Source: Stappia sp. BW2 (GTDB taxonomy: Bacteria; Pseudomonadota; Alphaproteobacteria; Rhizobiales; Stappiaceae). From it: DNA of 64,000 nt. Shown here piece by piece: positions 8,403 to 17,098 of the stretch. Made by a program: the position numbers and the translations under genes. The notes beneath the pieces are model-generated. The model saw only the letters and a list, made by a program, of their open reading frames with translations. It searched no databases and was not told where the DNA came from. Every line of letters starts with the position of its first letter. Positions within the stretch are counted from its first letter, which is position 1. The DNA is taken from assembly GCF_008107695.1 (NCBI RefSeq), contig NZ_VIRG01000058.1:244467-308466 (forward strand). The letters run 5' to 3'.

Positions 8403-9338
8403 ATGATTGCCCGTGATTATTTCATACCTCGACCCGCCATCTATTTCCGCGATTTCGGTATTTACCTGGCACTCTTCGCCATCGGGTTCTTTTGGGGTGT
8501 GAACGCGTCCTGGCCCATGGTCATCCTGCCCTGGCTGCTGGCGACCTTCGGCCTCCACCGGGCGGGCCTTTTCTGCCACGAGATCGTTCATATCAAGGAC
8601 GAAAAGCTGCGCAGCTTCCGGACCTTCTACACCTGGACGGTGGCGCTGATCGTCATGGTTCCGCCGCTGCGGTTTCAACTGCCGCATCTGGCCCATCATC
8701 GGCTCGGCATATTCGGTACACCGGAAGATCCGCAATACCCGCTGGTGCGCGGCAATCCGTTTGCCATGACCATGGTTCTGCTGGTCATTCCCTTTGTGGT
8801 GCCCTTCACCAATCTTCTGATGACGATAACCGCCGCCTTCGGCGCGTTCCGACTGGAAGCGGCGCTCGACCGCTGGGCAACAGAGAAGCTCGGCTTTTCG
8901 CTCAGCTCGTCGCTGACCCCGGAACAGCAGGCTGAAGTGAGCCGGCACGCCCGGGTCACGCTCACGCTCTTTGTTGCCGCAATCATCTTCTTCCCCGGCG
9001 CGCTGCCTTTCTATTATGCAGTGCTGGTTCTGGGATGGGCGCTTCTGACCGCGCGCATTCCGCTGGAACACGAGCTGGAACGCCTGGCCGAAACCTCCGG
9101 CCGGGAAGACCAGATGATCGACAGTTTCACGATCGAGTCGCCTCTGGCTCTGATCGTGCAGCCCGTGGGCTTTCGCTATCATACGGCACATCACATGTAC
9201 CCCGGTGTGCCCTATCACAATCTGCCCGCGCTCCACGACGAGCTGAAGCGGACCATGCCGGAGTACAGGGACAGCATCATTTCGATTTGGACTGCGATCA
9301 GCGGGCCCAAGCGCCGTCCTGCCGATTCTCTTCGTTGA
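8403..9338 (+). CDS. Membrane fatty acid desaturase family protein
   Basis: Di-iron membrane desaturase/hydroxylase-type protein. Three histidine clusters are visible: HEIVH (59-63), HLAHH (95-99) and HTAHH (260-264). Hydrophobic hairpins lie between them, the classic layout of fatty acid desaturases. The length is 311 residues. It opens a tightly spaced run with a CFA-type enzyme, glycosyltransferase and lipid kinase, so it probably acts on acyl chains of membrane lipids. Regioselectivity cannot be predicted. Confidence 0.85.
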   Translation: MIARDYFIPRPAIYFRDFGIYLALFAIGFFWGVNASWPMVILPWLLATFGLHRAGLFCHEIVHIKDEKLRSFRTFYTWTVALIVMVPPLRFQLPHLAHHRLGIFGTPEDPQYPLVRGNPFAMTMVLLVIPFVVPFTNLLMTITAAFGAFRLEAALDRWATEKLGFSLSSSLTPEQQAEVSRHARVTLTLFVAAIIFFPGALPFYYAVLVLGWALLTARIPLEHELERLAETSGREDQMIDSFTIESPLALIVQPVGFRYHTAHHMYPGVPYHNLPALHDELKRTMPEYRDSIISIWTAISGPKRRPADSLR

Positions 9339-9354
9339 TTCAGAAAGCCCACCG

Positions 9355-10587
9355 ATGAAAGACGTTATCCGCCAGCTTGCAGAAGCCATGTCTGCGGCTT
9401 CTCCTGACGCACAGTTCCAGGTTCGCTATTGGGACGGAACCGGCTTCTCCATCGGGACAGAGCCGGAGTTCATCCTGATTTTCAAGAACGAACGGGCGCT
9501 TTCCAGGGTGCTTTCGGATGCCTTCATGGGCTTTGGCGAGAGCTACATGCTGGGCGACATCGAAGTGGAAGGCGACATCAAGAAGCTCTTCTACCTGGGC
9601 TTTGCCATCGACTTCGCGGAACGGCCCATGTCGCTGATGCTGCGGCTCAAGCTGGCGTTTCATTTCCTGCGCGCACGTAACACCATCGCCCGCTCGCGCG
9701 AGAACATTTCCTTCAGCTACGACATCGGCAACGAGTTTTACGAGATCCTGCTCGGAAAGGGCATGATCTACACCTGCGCCTATTTCACCTCGCCGGACAA
9801 CACGCTGGACGAAGCCCAGAACAACAAGCTGGAACTGGTTTGCCGCAAGCTGTGCCTGAAGCCCGGCGAACATGTTGCCGATCTCGGTTGCGGCTGGGGT
9901 GGGTTCCTGATGTATGCCGCCGAAAACTACGGCATCACCGGTGTCGGCTTCACCATTTCGGCGGAACAGCGCGACTATGCAATTCAGAAGATTGCCGAGC
10001 GCGGCCTGTCCGACAAGATCGAGATCCGCCTGAAGGACGCCCGCGAGGCGGATGGTCTTTACGACAAGGTTGCCTCGATCGGCATGGTCGAGCACATGGG
10101 CAATGCCCAGATCGCACCGGTCTTCGAACGGATCGCCCACATCCTCAAGCCGCAGGGCCTTGCCTTCGTGCACACGATCGGCAACGAGATCCCCCGGCCA
10201 ATCGACCCATGGATCGACAAATACATCTTCCCCGGAACGCAGGCCTCCCCGCTGACAACCATGGTCGAGGCCGCCGGCAACAATGATCTCTACATGATCG
10301 ACCTTGAGAATATCCGGCTGCATTATCCGCCGACGGTCAAATACTGGCTCGCCAATTTCGACGCCAACATCGACCGTATCCGCGAGATGTATGACGACAC
10401 CTTCGTCAGAAGCTTCCGGCTGTACCTGGAAGTGGCAAGCTCCTCCTTCAGCTGGGGCGACAACCGGCTGTACCATCTGCTGATGACAAAGGGGCTGAAC
10501 AACGATGTCCCGATGACACGCGAGCATCTGGTTCTGCCCAAGTCCGGCACCAGCCCGGTCGGTACATCTTCAGAAGGTGGTGCATGA
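9355..10587 (+). CDS. Cyclopropane-fatty-acyl-phospholipid synthase family protein
   Basis: S-adenosylmethionine-dependent enzyme that adds a methylene (cyclopropane) or related one-carbon group to unsaturated acyl chains. The SAM motif LGCGWGG is at 177-183, the family block YDIGNEFY at 122-129 and the GMVEHMG active-site loop follows. At 410 residues it fits the CFA family. It lies 16 bp after a desaturase and overlaps the next gene by ATGA, suggesting the desaturase supplies the double bonds it modifies (inference). Confidence 0.9.
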   Translation: MKDVIRQLAEAMSAASPDAQFQVRYWDGTGFSIGTEPEFILIFKNERALSRVLSDAFMGFGESYMLGDIEVEGDIKKLFYLGFAIDFAERPMSLMLRLKLAFHFLRARNTIARSRENISFSYDIGNEFYEILLGKGMIYTCAYFTSPDNTLDEAQNNKLELVCRKLCLKPGEHVADLGCGWGGFLMYAAENYGITGVGFTISAEQRDYAIQKIAERGLSDKIEIRLKDAREADGLYDKVASIGMVEHMGNAQIAPVFERIAHILKPQGLAFVHTIGNEIPRPIDPWIDKYIFPGTQASPLTTMVEAAGNNDLYMIDLENIRLHYPPTVKYWLANFDANIDRIREMYDDTFVRSFRLYLEVASSSFSWGDNRLYHLLMTKGLNNDVPMTREHLVLPKSGTSPVGTSSEGGA

Positions 10588-11801
10588 CGGATCCCGTCCA
10601 TGTGGCAGTGATCTATACGGACGCAGGCGGTGGCCACAGGGCCAGCGCCTTTGCGCTGAAAGCGTGCCTCGAAGGATCCGGCAGATACAGGGTCAGCCTG
10701 ATAAACCCCTACACCTCGCTGATCCCGCATCTCGACCTCTTCAACCGCTTGGGCTCACGCACAGGCGAGAATATCTATAACGAAGTCATCTTGCGTCAGG
10801 GGCGCACGGGCCTCACCTGCTGGCTTTTCTATGCGGCCCTGCGCCTGAACTATGTGTTCTGCGAACCGCCTGCCATCAAGATCCTGGCGCGGCACTTTGA
10901 AGAGATCCGCCCGGATGTCGTGCTGTCAGTCATGCCGCTCGGCAACCGGGTAATGCTGGAAGCCCTGAAACGCTACCGCGCCACCATTGACGAAGGTCTT
11001 CTGCCCGAAGGCGCTGTCATGATCACGGACTGGGCGGAGCTGGCGAAGGGCGTCTGGTTTCCCAACCGCGCAGACTATCATGCAATTTGCGGCACGCAGG
11101 ATGCCGTGCGCAATGCAGAAAAACTGCCGAAGCTTGCCGGCAAGGTCCATGCGATGGGCGGCTTGCTGGTCCGGCCGGAATTCACCGACCCGGCCCAGCG
11201 CGCCGGCAAGCAAGCGCTGAACCTCGATCCTGCCAGACCCGTTGTGACCGTCCTTTATGGTGCCCAGGGCAGCATGCGGATGATCGAGCTGGCGCAGGCA
11301 ATGCGCGACGTTCCGCATAGCGCGCAAGTGGTGTTTCTGTGTGGCCGGAACGAAGCGCTTGCCGATGAACTGCGCTCCATGGACCTGCCGTATCCGGTTC
11401 AGGTTCTCGGATTTACCGACAAGGTTGCGCAATTTCTTTCCGCCAGCGATCTCTTCATCGGCAAACCCGGTCCGGGCAGCACAAGCGAGGCCATGGCGCT
11501 TGGCTTGTCCATGCTGCTCGACAAAAGCCTGGCGCTGCCGCAGGAAGCGGCCGTCCTGCGCCATGTGATAAAGACAGGCGCCGGGCAGGCCTTTTCGACA
11601 TCTGCCGATTTTAGCGAGCACTTCAGGAAAGCCATCTCCGCCATCGAGACCGGCCAATCACGGCAGCCGATTGCCGCCAACACCTCGCCCACCGACATCC
11701 TGCAGATCATGGACCGCATCGCCGCTTCCCGCGTCCCGGTCGCAGACACTTTGCGGCCGTCCGATGACGTGCCGCACACCCGGCACGTGTCCAGAGCCTG
11801 A
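10584..11801 (+). CDS. MGDG synthase-like glycosyltransferase (GT28)
   Basis: GT28 glycosyltransferase resembling monogalactosyldiacylglycerol synthases and processive diacylglycerol glycosyltransferases. The N-terminal lipid-acceptor motif reads TDAGGGHRAS (12-21). The C-terminal nucleotide-sugar motif GKPGPGSTSEA (293-303) is the MurG/MGD signature. It has 405 residues and no signal peptide, so it is a monotopic inner-membrane enzyme by family. The start overlaps the CFA stop. With the DGD1-like gene at 12753 it could make mono- and digalactosyl lipids; galactose versus glucose cannot be decided from sequence. Confidence 0.87.
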   Translation: MTDPVHVAVIYTDAGGGHRASAFALKACLEGSGRYRVSLINPYTSLIPHLDLFNRLGSRTGENIYNEVILRQGRTGLTCWLFYAALRLNYVFCEPPAIKILARHFEEIRPDVVLSVMPLGNRVMLEALKRYRATIDEGLLPEGAVMITDWAELAKGVWFPNRADYHAICGTQDAVRNAEKLPKLAGKVHAMGGLLVRPEFTDPAQRAGKQALNLDPARPVVTVLYGAQGSMRMIELAQAMRDVPHSAQVVFLCGRNEALADELRSMDLPYPVQVLGFTDKVAQFLSASDLFIGKPGPGSTSEAMALGLSMLLDKSLALPQEAAVLRHVIKTGAGQAFSTSADFSEHFRKAISAIETGQSRQPIAANTSPTDILQIMDRIAASRVPVADTLRPSDDVPHTRHVSRA

Positions 11802-11804
11802 TCG

Positions 11805-12737
11805 ATGCCTGCCGACGATCAGGGCCCCGCGATGAGAGGCAAGAGCTCGCAAGGGCAGGGCCATAAGATCCGGGTCGTCTACAACCCTCGCACCGGGCAC
11901 AAGCGCAAGAACCGCTTCCGGACTGTCTTGTCTCTGCTTGAAGCAGGCGGACACACCTGCGAGATCCTGACCACGAGAGGAGCAGGCGATGCCGCTCGTT
12001 TCGTGCGGGAAACAACTTCAGATGATGCCGATATTCTGGCAATTGCCGGCGGAGACGGCACGATCAATGACGCGATCCAGGGCGCCGGCCCTCAGACACC
12101 GCCGCTCGGCCTCATTCCGCTCGGAACAGCAAATGTGCTGGCCCACGAACTTGGCATCGGCACGGAGCCACGCCGGATTGCAAGTTGCCTCACGGAAGCG
12201 CAGGTCCTCAAGGTCCAGCCCGGTCTGATCAACGGTCACCGTTTCATGATGATGACCGGCATCGGGCTCGACGCCCAGGTGGTGGCGGACCTGAACCGTG
12301 CGACAAAGACCCGGTTTGGCAAGGCTGCCTATCTGATCGAGGTATTCCGCACCCTACGGCACTGGCCCTGTCCGCCGCTGGATATCCGATTGGACGGAGA
12401 AACCCGGAAGGCTGCCACGCTGATCATTAGCCGCGGCAAACGGTATGGCGGCACATTTGTTCTTGCGCCGCACTGCGACCTCGCAACCCCGTCGTTATGC
12501 GCAACACTTTTTCCTGCCGGTGGCTCCCTGTCGGTCTTCGGACGGTTCTTGCTGATACCGGCAGGTCTTCTCCTGCTGCTTGGGCTCGCAGTTCAGCGCC
12601 CTGTTCGGACAGTCGAACTCCTGGGTCCGGTGGGCGACCCGATACAGGCCGACGGCGACATCGTTGCTCATGTTCCCGCGCAGATTTCGATCTGTGACCA
12701 GACGATCAGGCTTTGTGTTCCAAAGCCACTACGCTGA
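11805..12737 (+). CDS. Diacylglycerol/lipid kinase family protein
   Basis: Soluble DAGK-catalytic-domain lipid kinase (YegS/DgkB type), phosphorylating diacylglycerol or a related lipid. The nucleotide-binding GGDGT is at 82-86, followed by PLGTANVLAHELG. Length is 310 residues from ATG 11805; an alternative ATG at 11832 would trim nine residues without touching the domain. It lies 3 bp after the glycosyltransferase, so it competes for or recycles the same lipid, diacylglycerol (inference). Confidence 0.88.
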   Translation: MPADDQGPAMRGKSSQGQGHKIRVVYNPRTGHKRKNRFRTVLSLLEAGGHTCEILTTRGAGDAARFVRETTSDDADILAIAGGDGTINDAIQGAGPQTPPLGLIPLGTANVLAHELGIGTEPRRIASCLTEAQVLKVQPGLINGHRFMMMTGIGLDAQVVADLNRATKTRFGKAAYLIEVFRTLRHWPCPPLDIRLDGETRKAATLIISRGKRYGGTFVLAPHCDLATPSLCATLFPAGGSLSVFGRFLLIPAGLLLLLGLAVQRPVRTVELLGPVGDPIQADGDIVAHVPAQISICDQTIRLCVPKPLR

Positions 12738-12752
12738 AACGACGCCTGACGC

Positions 12753-13919
12753 TCAGCCCCGGCCTCCCAGCCCGGCAAGACAGGCCAGCCGGCGACAGGC
12801 ACTCATCCAGTCGAAATCCTCACGCGCGGCAACCGGCGACTCCGGCAGTGTCTTCAAGGCGTGTTCCAGCGCCTCGATGGCGCCCTCCAGTTCGGTGTAG
12901 AAATGCGCGTTGGGATAAGCCTTGTAGGGAAGGTTGCCCGGACAATCGGGCAAAATGACATGCCGTCCGGCGACAAGTGCATCGGCGGTGGCCGTGCAGA
13001 GGATTTCACTGCGGGACGGGTTCACCATGATGCGGTAGCGTCCGATATCGGACCAGAACCGGCGGTTAGGCCCGAGGAACCGCAAATCCGCGCCCTCCTT
13101 CCGTGCAAAGGCGCGAAACGCTGCTTCATCCCGGCCTCCGCCGATGACATCGATGGACTTGCCGGCACGCGCGGCGATACGGGCCAGGTCGTCCAGTCCC
13201 TTTTCCCAGAGGAGCGCCCCCAGAAAATAGATGCCTTCCGTCTCGTCCGTCACGAGTGGCACCTGCGCATAGCCGGGCATGACGCCGGTCACCCGTTCCA
13301 CCGGCATGGTGACGCCCGGCAGGGTCAGCGCCGGAGACAGGCTGAGAGGCAGATCGATGCGCAGCCGCAGGGCGCGTCCGTGAAGATAGGACACCAGCCG
13401 TGCCAGACTGCTGGCAAACGGCAACCCGGACATGCGGATGTAGGTTTCGTAATCGGTCATGCAGAGACCGATAGTCTTGTCCGCGCGAATGCCCTTACGC
13501 CCCGTCGTTACCGGATACCAGCACAGGTGCTCCGGTTCGCTGGCGACCAGGCACCGGGCCGGTGGCGCGGCGCGGTAGACGTCCTCCATTGGAACGATCG
13601 ACCCCATGCCTGCAACGTACCGCGCGCGGTACGGCCGGCAGTCCGGCAGCTTGTAGGGCCCGAAAGACTCAAGCTCGGCCTGAAGCCAGGCAAGCTGTTC
13701 CTCAAAATCGGCAAAGCGCGCCTCGCCCCAAAGGCGCCGCTGCGAGTTTGCGTCGAGCCAGGGAAGAACATAGACGACACGATAGCCAAGGGCTGTCAGA
13801 CCGCAGGCATGCCACAGCGAGATAAAGGAGGGGCCGGTCATCCAGGGAAGTGCGGCGCTTGTCAGAACCGCAAAGTCACAGACCTCATGACCTTTGTTTT
13901 GTTCACCAGGCAGGGGCAC
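12753..13919 (-). CDS. Digalactosyldiacylglycerol synthase-like (DGD1-type) glycosyltransferase
   Basis: GT4-fold glycosyltransferase with segments I associate with plant DGD1/DGD2: LPWMTG (24-29), MGSIVP (105-110), EPEHLCWY (128-135), LGALLWEKG (233-241) and NPSRSEILCTATADAL (300-315). These occur in the same order and spacing as in the plastid enzymes, which transfer a second galactose to MGDG. It has 388 residues and a GTG start at 13919 with GGAG just upstream. It converges on the DAG-kinase gene with a 15-bp gap. Substrate remains inference; other glycolipid glycosyltransferases are possible. Confidence 0.85.
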   Translation of the reverse strand: MPLPGEQNKGHEVCDFAVLTSAALPWMTGPSFISLWHACGLTALGYRVVYVLPWLDANSQRRLWGEARFADFEEQLAWLQAELESFGPYKLPDCRPYRARYVAGMGSIVPMEDVYRAAPPARCLVASEPEHLCWYPVTTGRKGIRADKTIGLCMTDYETYIRMSGLPFASSLARLVSYLHGRALRLRIDLPLSLSPALTLPGVTMPVERVTGVMPGYAQVPLVTDETEGIYFLGALLWEKGLDDLARIAARAGKSIDVIGGGRDEAAFRAFARKEGADLRFLGPNRRFWSDIGRYRIMVNPSRSEILCTATADALVAGRHVILPDCPGNLPYKAYPNAHFYTELEGAIEALEHALKTLPESPVAAREDFDWMSACRRLACLAGLGGRG

Positions 13920-14267
13920 TTGTCTCCAGTGTCAACGGGCAGGACTACGGACCGAACCCGGCCGCGACCTGGCAGACTAAGCGATAAATGCCAAGCATGA
14001 CACGCGATAACAGCTTGGTGCAGGCCATCAAAACACATGTTTCTCGGTCCCGGACAATCCACCTTGGCCTGATCAGACAGCCAGCCCGGCCGAAATGCCG
14101 ATATCCGCGCCGGATGCTATTTTCTGAAGGTCAGCCCCCGCCAAATGGTGAAGCCCTGTCACAAACGCGCGAATTGCGACGTCTATTGGCAAAGTCACCG
14201 GCTCGTGACTTTCGGTTGAGTGCACGATTGCATATTTTGGAAGCACTCGAACAAGGATATGAACCAA
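13920..14267. other. Divergent intergenic region (348 bp)
   Basis: Space between the start of the DGD1-like gene (minus) and the DUF1223 gene (plus). It must hold promoters for both. I see no convincing gene, repeat or strong -35/-10 pair. Confidence 0.5.
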
Positions 14268-15041
14268 ATGGTGGGATCGTTCTCCCGGAAGGTCGGCAAG
14301 GCCCTCCGAACAGCGTTTTTTGTAACCGGCGGAATAGTTGCCCTGTCCGCTCCGATGAACAGCGCTCTGGCACAGCCCGAAAAGGTCATTGAACTGTTTA
14401 CCAGTCAGGGTTGCTCCTCCTGCCCTCCGGCAGACCGGCTGGCGGAAAAGCTCGTGGACGAGGACAACGATGTCCTGACCTTGCTGCTGCCCGTCGACTA
14501 CTGGGATTATCTCGGCTGGAAGGATACGCTCGCAAGCCCCGTCAACTCTCAGCGCCAACGCGCCTATGCAGCCCGGCGCGGCGACCGGTCGGTCTACACC
14601 CCTCAAATGGTGATCAACGGCGAAGAACATGTCGTTGGCAGCCGAGAGGGTGACGTCAGAGCTGCCTTGGCACGAACGGAGCCCTTCACCGCCACAATCG
14701 ATCTGAAGATTACTGACATGGTTGTTCAGGCGACGGTGAACGGCACTCTGCCACGGGGCTACACCATGGCGACGGTCTATTTCCTGCGCATGCAGGATGA
14801 AGCGCTGGTCGATATCGGCCGTGGCGAAAATGCCGGCCGCAAGGTGCGTTACGTCAACGTGGTGCGCAACCTGCAGCCCATGGGAATGTGGTCCGGCGGC
14901 CAGGAAACCTTCCGCATGCCCAAGTCCAAGCTGATGCTCAAGGGCGATGCCCGTTGCGCGATTGTCGTGCAGCTTGAAAACCCCGATGGCCCTGGCCGGA
15001 TCATTGGTGCAGCCATGATGAACAAGAGCGGCGGTCTGTGA
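14268..15041 (+). CDS. DUF1223 family secreted thioredoxin-like protein
   Basis: Exported protein with an N-terminal signal-like hydrophobic segment ending ALA, then the DUF1223 core: LFTSQGCSSCPPAD, LVDEDNDVLTL and a VDYWDYLGWKD block. The fold is thioredoxin-like with a CSSC pair, but the biological role is not established. ATG 14268 is preferred because AGGA at 14254-14257 is well spaced; ATG 14259 or 14220 are alternatives. Confidence 0.85.
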   Translation: MVGSFSRKVGKALRTAFFVTGGIVALSAPMNSALAQPEKVIELFTSQGCSSCPPADRLAEKLVDEDNDVLTLLLPVDYWDYLGWKDTLASPVNSQRQRAYAARRGDRSVYTPQMVINGEEHVVGSREGDVRAALARTEPFTATIDLKITDMVVQATVNGTLPRGYTMATVYFLRMQDEALVDIGRGENAGRKVRYVNVVRNLQPMGMWSGGQETFRMPKSKLMLKGDARCAIVVQLENPDGPGRIIGAAMMNKSGGL

Positions 15042-15053
15042 ACCGCCTCTTTT
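15024..15053 (+). terminator. Possible terminator of the DUF1223 gene
   Basis: A GC-rich hairpin (AGAG..GCGGT / ACCGCCTCT, with a 2-base bulge) overlaps the stop codon and ends in a T run. Moderate strength. Confidence 0.45.
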
Positions 15054-15264
15054 GGTGTGACCAAATATCAATTCCCTCTGAAAATCAGGGTATTTGCCTT
15101 CGAAGCCGGGTTGTAACACCGGAGAAAACTGCTACCCCTTGCCCCGTTCGGCCAGCCTTTGGACCGTGAACGCCTGAATGGCACACGGTTTGCGAAACGC
15201 TGAGACCGGTTACGTTCTCTGCTTTGCCCTCATCCGGCGAAGCGAATCGGTCCTGGGGGAACGC

Positions 15265-16158
15265 ATGAAATTGAAGCGCAGGCTTCGGATTGCCTTTTTG
15301 AGCATCATCGTCGGTGTGGCTGTTCTCGGCCTGAAGATCGGTGCCTATCTGCTGACGGGATCCGTAGCGCTCTATTCCGATGCGCTGGAAACCATCGTCA
15401 ACATTGCCTCCGCTATCGCAACGCTTGCTGCCGTCTGGTTCGCGGCCAAACCGGCCGACAACAACCACCCCTATGGCCATGACAAGGCAGAGTATTTCGC
15501 TGCGGTCCTCGTCGGCGTCATGATCGTGCTTGCCGCCCTGTCGATTTTCCGCGCGGCATGGCTCGGCCTGGTCAGTGGGGAAAGCCCGCAATATTCTCCC
15601 GCTGGCATCGGCATGAACCTGCTTGCCGCCCTGATCAACGGCGCCTGGGCACGTTACCTGATGCAATACGGCAAACACGCACGCTCACCTGCCCTGATTG
15701 CCGACGGCAAGCACCTGATGACGGATGTCGCCAGTTCCGTGGGGGTCCTCGGCGGCGTTGTGCTGGTGATGCTCACGGGCTGGAAGGTCATGGATCCCGC
15801 GCTTGCGGTTCTCGTCGGTCTGACCGTGCTGTGGTCCGGCTGGGGGCTCGTCAAGGAGTCCGTCGGCGGCCTCATGGACGAAGCGGCCTCGCAAGACGTA
15901 TTGGACAAGATCCGCGTTCTGATTTCAGAACATGGCGAAGGCGCACTGGAGGCGCACGACCTGCGCACCCGCATTGCCGGCAAATCCACCTTCATCGATT
16001 TTCACCTGGTGGTGCCGGGCGAAATGTCGGTGGACAAGGCACATGAGATCTGCGACCGCATCGAACTTGCCATCGTTGATGATGTGCCCGGAGCGCGAAT
16101 TACCATTCACGTCGAACCGGAACACAAGGCCAAGCACTCCGGCATTGTGGTGCTGTAG
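15265..16158 (+). CDS. Cation diffusion facilitator family metal transporter
   Basis: Inner-membrane divalent metal exporter (Zn/Fe/Mn type by family). Six membrane segments are followed by a cytoplasmic C-terminal domain. Metal-site motifs SDALE in helix 2 and HPYGHDKAEY after it are typical, with a second D-x3-D-type site in HLMTD. ATG 15265 follows GGGGGA and gives 297 residues; an upstream in-frame ATG at 15178 adds a leader not expected in the family. Confidence 0.9.
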   Translation: MKLKRRLRIAFLSIIVGVAVLGLKIGAYLLTGSVALYSDALETIVNIASAIATLAAVWFAAKPADNNHPYGHDKAEYFAAVLVGVMIVLAALSIFRAAWLGLVSGESPQYSPAGIGMNLLAALINGAWARYLMQYGKHARSPALIADGKHLMTDVASSVGVLGGVVLVMLTGWKVMDPALAVLVGLTVLWSGWGLVKESVGGLMDEAASQDVLDKIRVLISEHGEGALEAHDLRTRIAGKSTFIDFHLVVPGEMSVDKAHEICDRIELAIVDDVPGARITIHVEPEHKAKHSGIVVL

Positions 16159-16166
16159 GCCAGCTT

Positions 16167-16652
16167 TCAAAAATAGTAGGGATAGCCGCGCATCAGTGAC
16201 GGGTTGTTGTACTCGTAAACGCCGGACGTCTGATCGCCCAGCCCACCGCATACCCGCTTGCCACTGCCGATCAGGCGACTGAGATACTGCAGCAGATGCG
16301 CGCCCGCGCGCCCTTCCGCGATCGAGCAAGCATTCAGTGAAAGAACGCCACCAGGCCGGACATACTGCCCGAGCGTTCTCCAGAAATTCTCCATCCCGGA
16401 ACCATTTATAACGCGCCCGACCGCGCTTGCCGCGGTAAAGCCTGAAATGCAGTCGGCATCCAGCAGGGTTACCTGACCGGGAACGCCACTGTGAAAGACC
16501 AGTTCAACCACACTGAAACCATCGGAAGGCGCATTTTGAACCAGATGGCCAAGAATTTCCTCAGTCGAGGAATAGCTGTAGCCGCCGTGCGCGCCCATAT
16601 AGCCCCGTGTCAAAAATCCAAGCTCACCGTTATAAAGAAGTATCCGAGCCAT
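16167..16652 (-). CDS. Hypothetical protein with caspase-like (clan CD-like) His/Cys pattern
   Basis: A 161-residue protein I cannot name. Two segments resemble the dyad context of clan CD/caspase-fold domains such as DUF4347 and C80: a hydrophobic strand ending in ELVFHSG (H54) and a later strand VLSLNACS (C109) followed by small residues. The spacing of about 55 residues suits that fold. His-Ser-Gly instead of His-Gly is atypical. ATG 16652 is chosen because upstream residues look random. The gene stands alone between a metal transporter and an orphan permease. Confidence 0.6.
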   Translation of the reverse strand: MARILLYNGELGFLTRGYMGAHGGYSYSSTEEILGHLVQNAPSDGFSVVELVFHSGVPGQVTLLDADCISGFTAASAVGRVINGSGMENFWRTLGQYVRPGGVLSLNACSIAEGRAGAHLLQYLSRLIGSGKRVCGGLGDQTSGVYEYNNPSLMRGYPYYF

Positions 16653-17098
16653 AGCGCTCCCCCAGCACCAGTGTGAAAGATGATCTCCTAAAAGACGTAT
16701 TTTCTGTATTACATCGAAATACTGCCAGAAGGCCTGCGTCTTGTCACCAATCGGACACTTCACAATTCACACGGCAACCAGCATAAAAGCTCCTGATTAC
16801 CCGTAGACTTTCGATACGCTACGTCACTAATCAATATTTTTCTGTACTGCACCAGGACGCGAAATTTGGGCTGCAAGCGTCGGCAAACCGCCCGAAATCC
16901 CGCTTGCCCTTGCCTGTGACTATCCATAATACTCTGCACCCGGCGATCGTCGCCGTCCCATTGGCAGCGAGCCCGCATAGACGGTTGCGCACCAGGTATC
17001 TTCACCGGTGTACCCCCTTGCGAAGTTGACCCCAGTGCTCCGGCCCCGCAGCATACGAACCCCGGTTACTTCGGATCGATTTGAGGAACCAATCGCAT
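16653..17098. other. Intergenic region (446 bp) with no clear gene
   Basis: Divergent region between the clan CD-like gene (minus) and the UgpE-like permease (plus). About 16680-16860 is noticeably AT-richer than the rest. On the minus strand a short open stretch at 16920-17066 has ordered codon use but no recognisable family. No inverted repeats or transposase remnants were seen. Confidence 0.45.

Noticed and set aside
14073..15119. Long minus-strand open frame (348 codons) across the DUF1223 gene
   Set aside because: It is the antisense shadow of a recognised secreted protein; its translation has no domain and unusual composition.
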